Shown one piece after another: positions 62,464-64,000 of a DNA stretch of 64,000 bases. The stretch's first letter is position 1. Each line of letters opens with the position of its first letter. Both the position numbers and the translations under genes were made by a program. Below the pieces are notes generated by a model that made no database searches, was not told the DNA's origin, and saw only the letters and a list, made by a program, of their open reading frames with translations. The DNA is from Actinobacteria bacterium OK074 (lineage in GTDB: Bacteria > Actinomycetota > Actinomycetes > Streptomycetales > Streptomycetaceae), in NCBI GenBank assembly GCA_001298575.1, contig LJCV01000245.1, forward strand, positions 1 through 64,000. Reading direction: 5' to 3'.

Positions 62464-64000
62464 ATGACCGCGCCACTCCCGTCAGTGCCGGGCGAACGTC
62501 CCGCCCTCCGCGCCGTCGCACCCGCCCCGCTGGTCACCGCCGTGGTGGCGGCCACGGGCGTCGTCACCGCGGTCATGGCCGCCCCCGCCCCGGCGCGCAC
62601 CGAGGTCGCGGTGGTCGCGGGCGTGGGCGCGCTGCTGCTGTGCGCCGCCGTCGCGCTGGCCGCCCACGCCCTGTTCTCCGCCCGCCTGTTACGCCGCCGG
62701 CTGGAGTCCGCGTACCAGGACGCGAGCCGTCTGCTCCAGGAACGGGCCCGGCTGGCCGAGGAGTTCAGCCAGGAGCGCGGCCGTCTGACGGACGGGTTCA
62801 TCGAGGAACGGGCCCGCCTCACCGACGACTTCGACCGCGAACGGGCCCGCACGAAGGAGGAGTTCGACCACGAGCGGGCCCGGCTCACCGAGGACTTCGA
62901 CCGCCGCCTCGCGCGTACGAAGGAGGAGTTCGCCGAGGAGCGCGAGCGCCTCACCACCGAGCACACCCGCGAACTCGACCGCGCCACCGCCGAGTCGACG
63001 GCGGAACGGGACCGCGTCACCGCCGAGCACACCCGCCAACTCGACGGCCTCACCGCCGAGTTCACCGCCGAACGCGACCGCCTCGCCGAGCGGGCGGCCC
63101 ATCTCTCCGGGGAACGCGAACGGCTCGCCGCCGAGAACGCCCACCTCGCCGCCACCGTCCGCAAGGCGTCCAACAGCCGCGACGCCGCCGTGGCGGTCAC
63201 CGCGAACGTCGCCGGACGGCTCCAGGCCCTCGCCACCGGCATGCTCGCCGACCTGCGCGCGATGGAGGAACGGCACAGCGACGAGGACGTGTTGGCCGAT
63301 CTCCTGCACCTCGACCACCGCACCGCGCAGGCGGGCCGCCCCGCCGCCCCCCTCGCCGCCCTCGCGGGCGCCCGCTCCGGCCGCCGCTGGGCGCGCCCCA
63401 TCGTCATGGAGTCGATCCTGCGGGGCGCGATGGGCCGGATCAGCGGCTACCAGCGCGTGCGCGTCCACTCCGCGTGCGAGGCCGCCGTCGCCGGGCACGC
63501 CGCCGAGGCGGTGATGCACACGCTCGCCGAAATCCTCGACAACGCGGCCAACTTCTCCCCGCCGACCTCCGAGGTCCACGTGTACGTCGAGGAGGTGCCG
63601 GCCGGGATCATCGTCTCCGTCGAGGACAGCGGCCTGGTCATGAGCGAGGTCCAACTCCGGCGCGCCGAACGGGCGGTGGCCGGTGCGCACAGCGAACTCG
63701 GCGGCCTCACCGGCACCCGCCTCGGCCTCGCCGTCGTCGGCAACCTCGCCCGCAAGCACGGCCTGCGGGTCTCCTTCCGGCCATCCGCGCGGGGCGGTAC
63801 GGGAGTTCTGGTGCTGGTGCCGCAGGATCTGCTGTCCCTGCCGACGGCTTCATCGTCATCGCCGTCGCTATCGCCATCGCCATCGCCATCGCCATCGCCG
63901 TCGCCGTCGCTATCGCTATCGCTATCGCCGTCGACGGAACCAGCCGCCCCGGCCGCCCCCGTCGCCGAGGTCGAGAGCGAGCACGACCGCTCCACCGCCG
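62464..64000 (+). CDS. cvnA: CvnA-type conservon sensor ATPase, 3' end off window
   Basis: Start ATG 62464; open to the window end (512 codons seen). Two N-terminal membrane segments (LVTAVVAATGVVTAVMAAPA and VAVVAGVGALLLCAAVALAA) lead into a long charged coiled coil of ERARLTDDFDRERARTKEEF-type repeats (residues ~75-215). The ATPase domain has the N-box AEILDNAANFSPP, VEDSGLVMSE and GTRLGLAVVGNLARKHGL. A Ser/Pro dipeptide tail is encoded by an ATCGCC/ATCGCT microsatellite (63850-63930). CvnA proteins start conservons (CvnA-D), membrane complexes with roadblock, DUF742 and GTPase partners. The symbol is used for the class, without a number. Confidence 0.88.
   Translation, partial: MTAPLPSVPGERPALRAVAPAPLVTAVVAATGVVTAVMAAPAPARTEVAVVAGVGALLLCAAVALAAHALFSARLLRRRLESAYQDASRLLQERARLAEEFSQERGRLTDGFIEERARLTDDFDRERARTKEEFDHERARLTEDFDRRLARTKEEFAEERERLTTEHTRELDRATAESTAERDRVTAEHTRQLDGLTAEFTAERDRLAERAAHLSGERERLAAENAHLAATVRKASNSRDAAVAVTANVAGRLQALATGMLADLRAMEERHSDEDVLADLLHLDHRTAQAGRPAAPLAALAGARSGRRWARPIVMESILRGAMGRISGYQRVRVHSACEAAVAGHAAEAVMHTLAEILDNAANFSPPTSEVHVYVEEVPAGIIVSVEDSGLVMSEVQLRRAERAVAGAHSELGGLTGTRLGLAVVGNLARKHGLRVSFRPSARGGTGVLVLVPQDLLSLPTASSSSPSLSPSPSPSPSPSPSLSLSLSPSTEPAAPAAPVAEVESEHDRSTA

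Noticed and set aside
63850..63930. ATCGCC/ATCGCT tract as a CRISPR or regulatory repeat
   Set aside because: It is an in-frame microsatellite coding for Ser/Pro repeats in the CvnA-type protein.

Overview
This window is a piece of a Streptomyces chromosome. The evidence is very high GC with strong third-position GC bias, GTG starts and 4-bp ATGA/GTGA overlaps, many ECF sigma factors, XRE/DUF397 genes, a dmdR1-type iron regulator next to a SIS-domain gene, a conservon-type sensor ATPase, and repeated intergenic elements ending in the GGGGCGCGGGG motif. The run EF-hand / STAS / ECF sigma / purU / dmdR1 / pdxH / citrate synthase / carboxylase operon matches, from memory, the core-chromosome order around dmdR1 in Streptomyces coelicolor. 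I saw no rRNA, tRNA, CRISPR array, insertion sequence or integrase.

Layout. 1-620: edge of an anti-sigma-type ATPase gene. 1054-4906: two acyl-CoA dehydrogenases divergent from a CoA ligase, with a pair of matching operators between them. 4974-13470: calmodulin-like EF-hand protein, STAS antagonist, ECF sigma with a zinc-finger anti-sigma fusion, a second ECF sigma with a CU044_5270-type membrane protein, purU, a small conserved gene and an orphan lipoprotein binding protein. 13695-20583: large Pro/Gln-rich membrane protein, NsdA-like HTH/TPR regulator, stand-alone primase-polymerase-like protein and an ABC exporter pair. 20752-28063: alpha/beta hydrolase, dmdR1, SIS protein, PAS/GAF sensor, pdxH and citrate synthase. 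28206-36181: accessory mix of a Tat protein, MarR/MFS pair, SUMF1 protein, a second ECF sigma/CU044_5270 cassette, an XRE regulator with two DUF397 genes and a 2OG-Fe(II) oxygenase.

36398-46853 (minus strand) is an eight-gene, tightly coupled catabolic operon: TIGR03084 protein, AtuA-like protein, carboxyltransferase, biotin carboxylase/BCCP, acyl-CoA dehydrogenase, CoA ligase, enoyl-CoA hydratase and TetR regulator. It looks built to activate, desaturate, carboxylate and hydrate a branched acyl-CoA. 46973-53630 holds a kinase-like gene, an EamA transporter, an ABC exporter with a tiny Pro/Lys-rich protein gene beside it, and a FemX-type aminoacyltransferase. 54084-59100 is a self-sufficient cytochrome P450 operon (ferredoxin, reductase, P450, SDR, CMD protein) next to a TetR gene. 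59338-62199 is a GlcD/GlpC-type flavin/FeS dehydrogenase fusion, and the window ends inside a CvnA-type conservon gene.

The least expected signals are regulatory or repetitive. They include helical-turn-spaced direct repeats at four loci (GGACAG at 6476-6530 and 49499-49531, TATCGCA at 23154-23193, CCTGAGA/CCTTA at 52323-52370), short tandem repeats that regenerate stop codons at three gene ends, a compact promoter/Shine-Dalgarno/12-codon ORF/hairpin unit at 25738-25850 whose ribosome binding site matches the 16S 3' end over 14 nt, and the Pro/Lys-rich mini-gene at 51949-52095.
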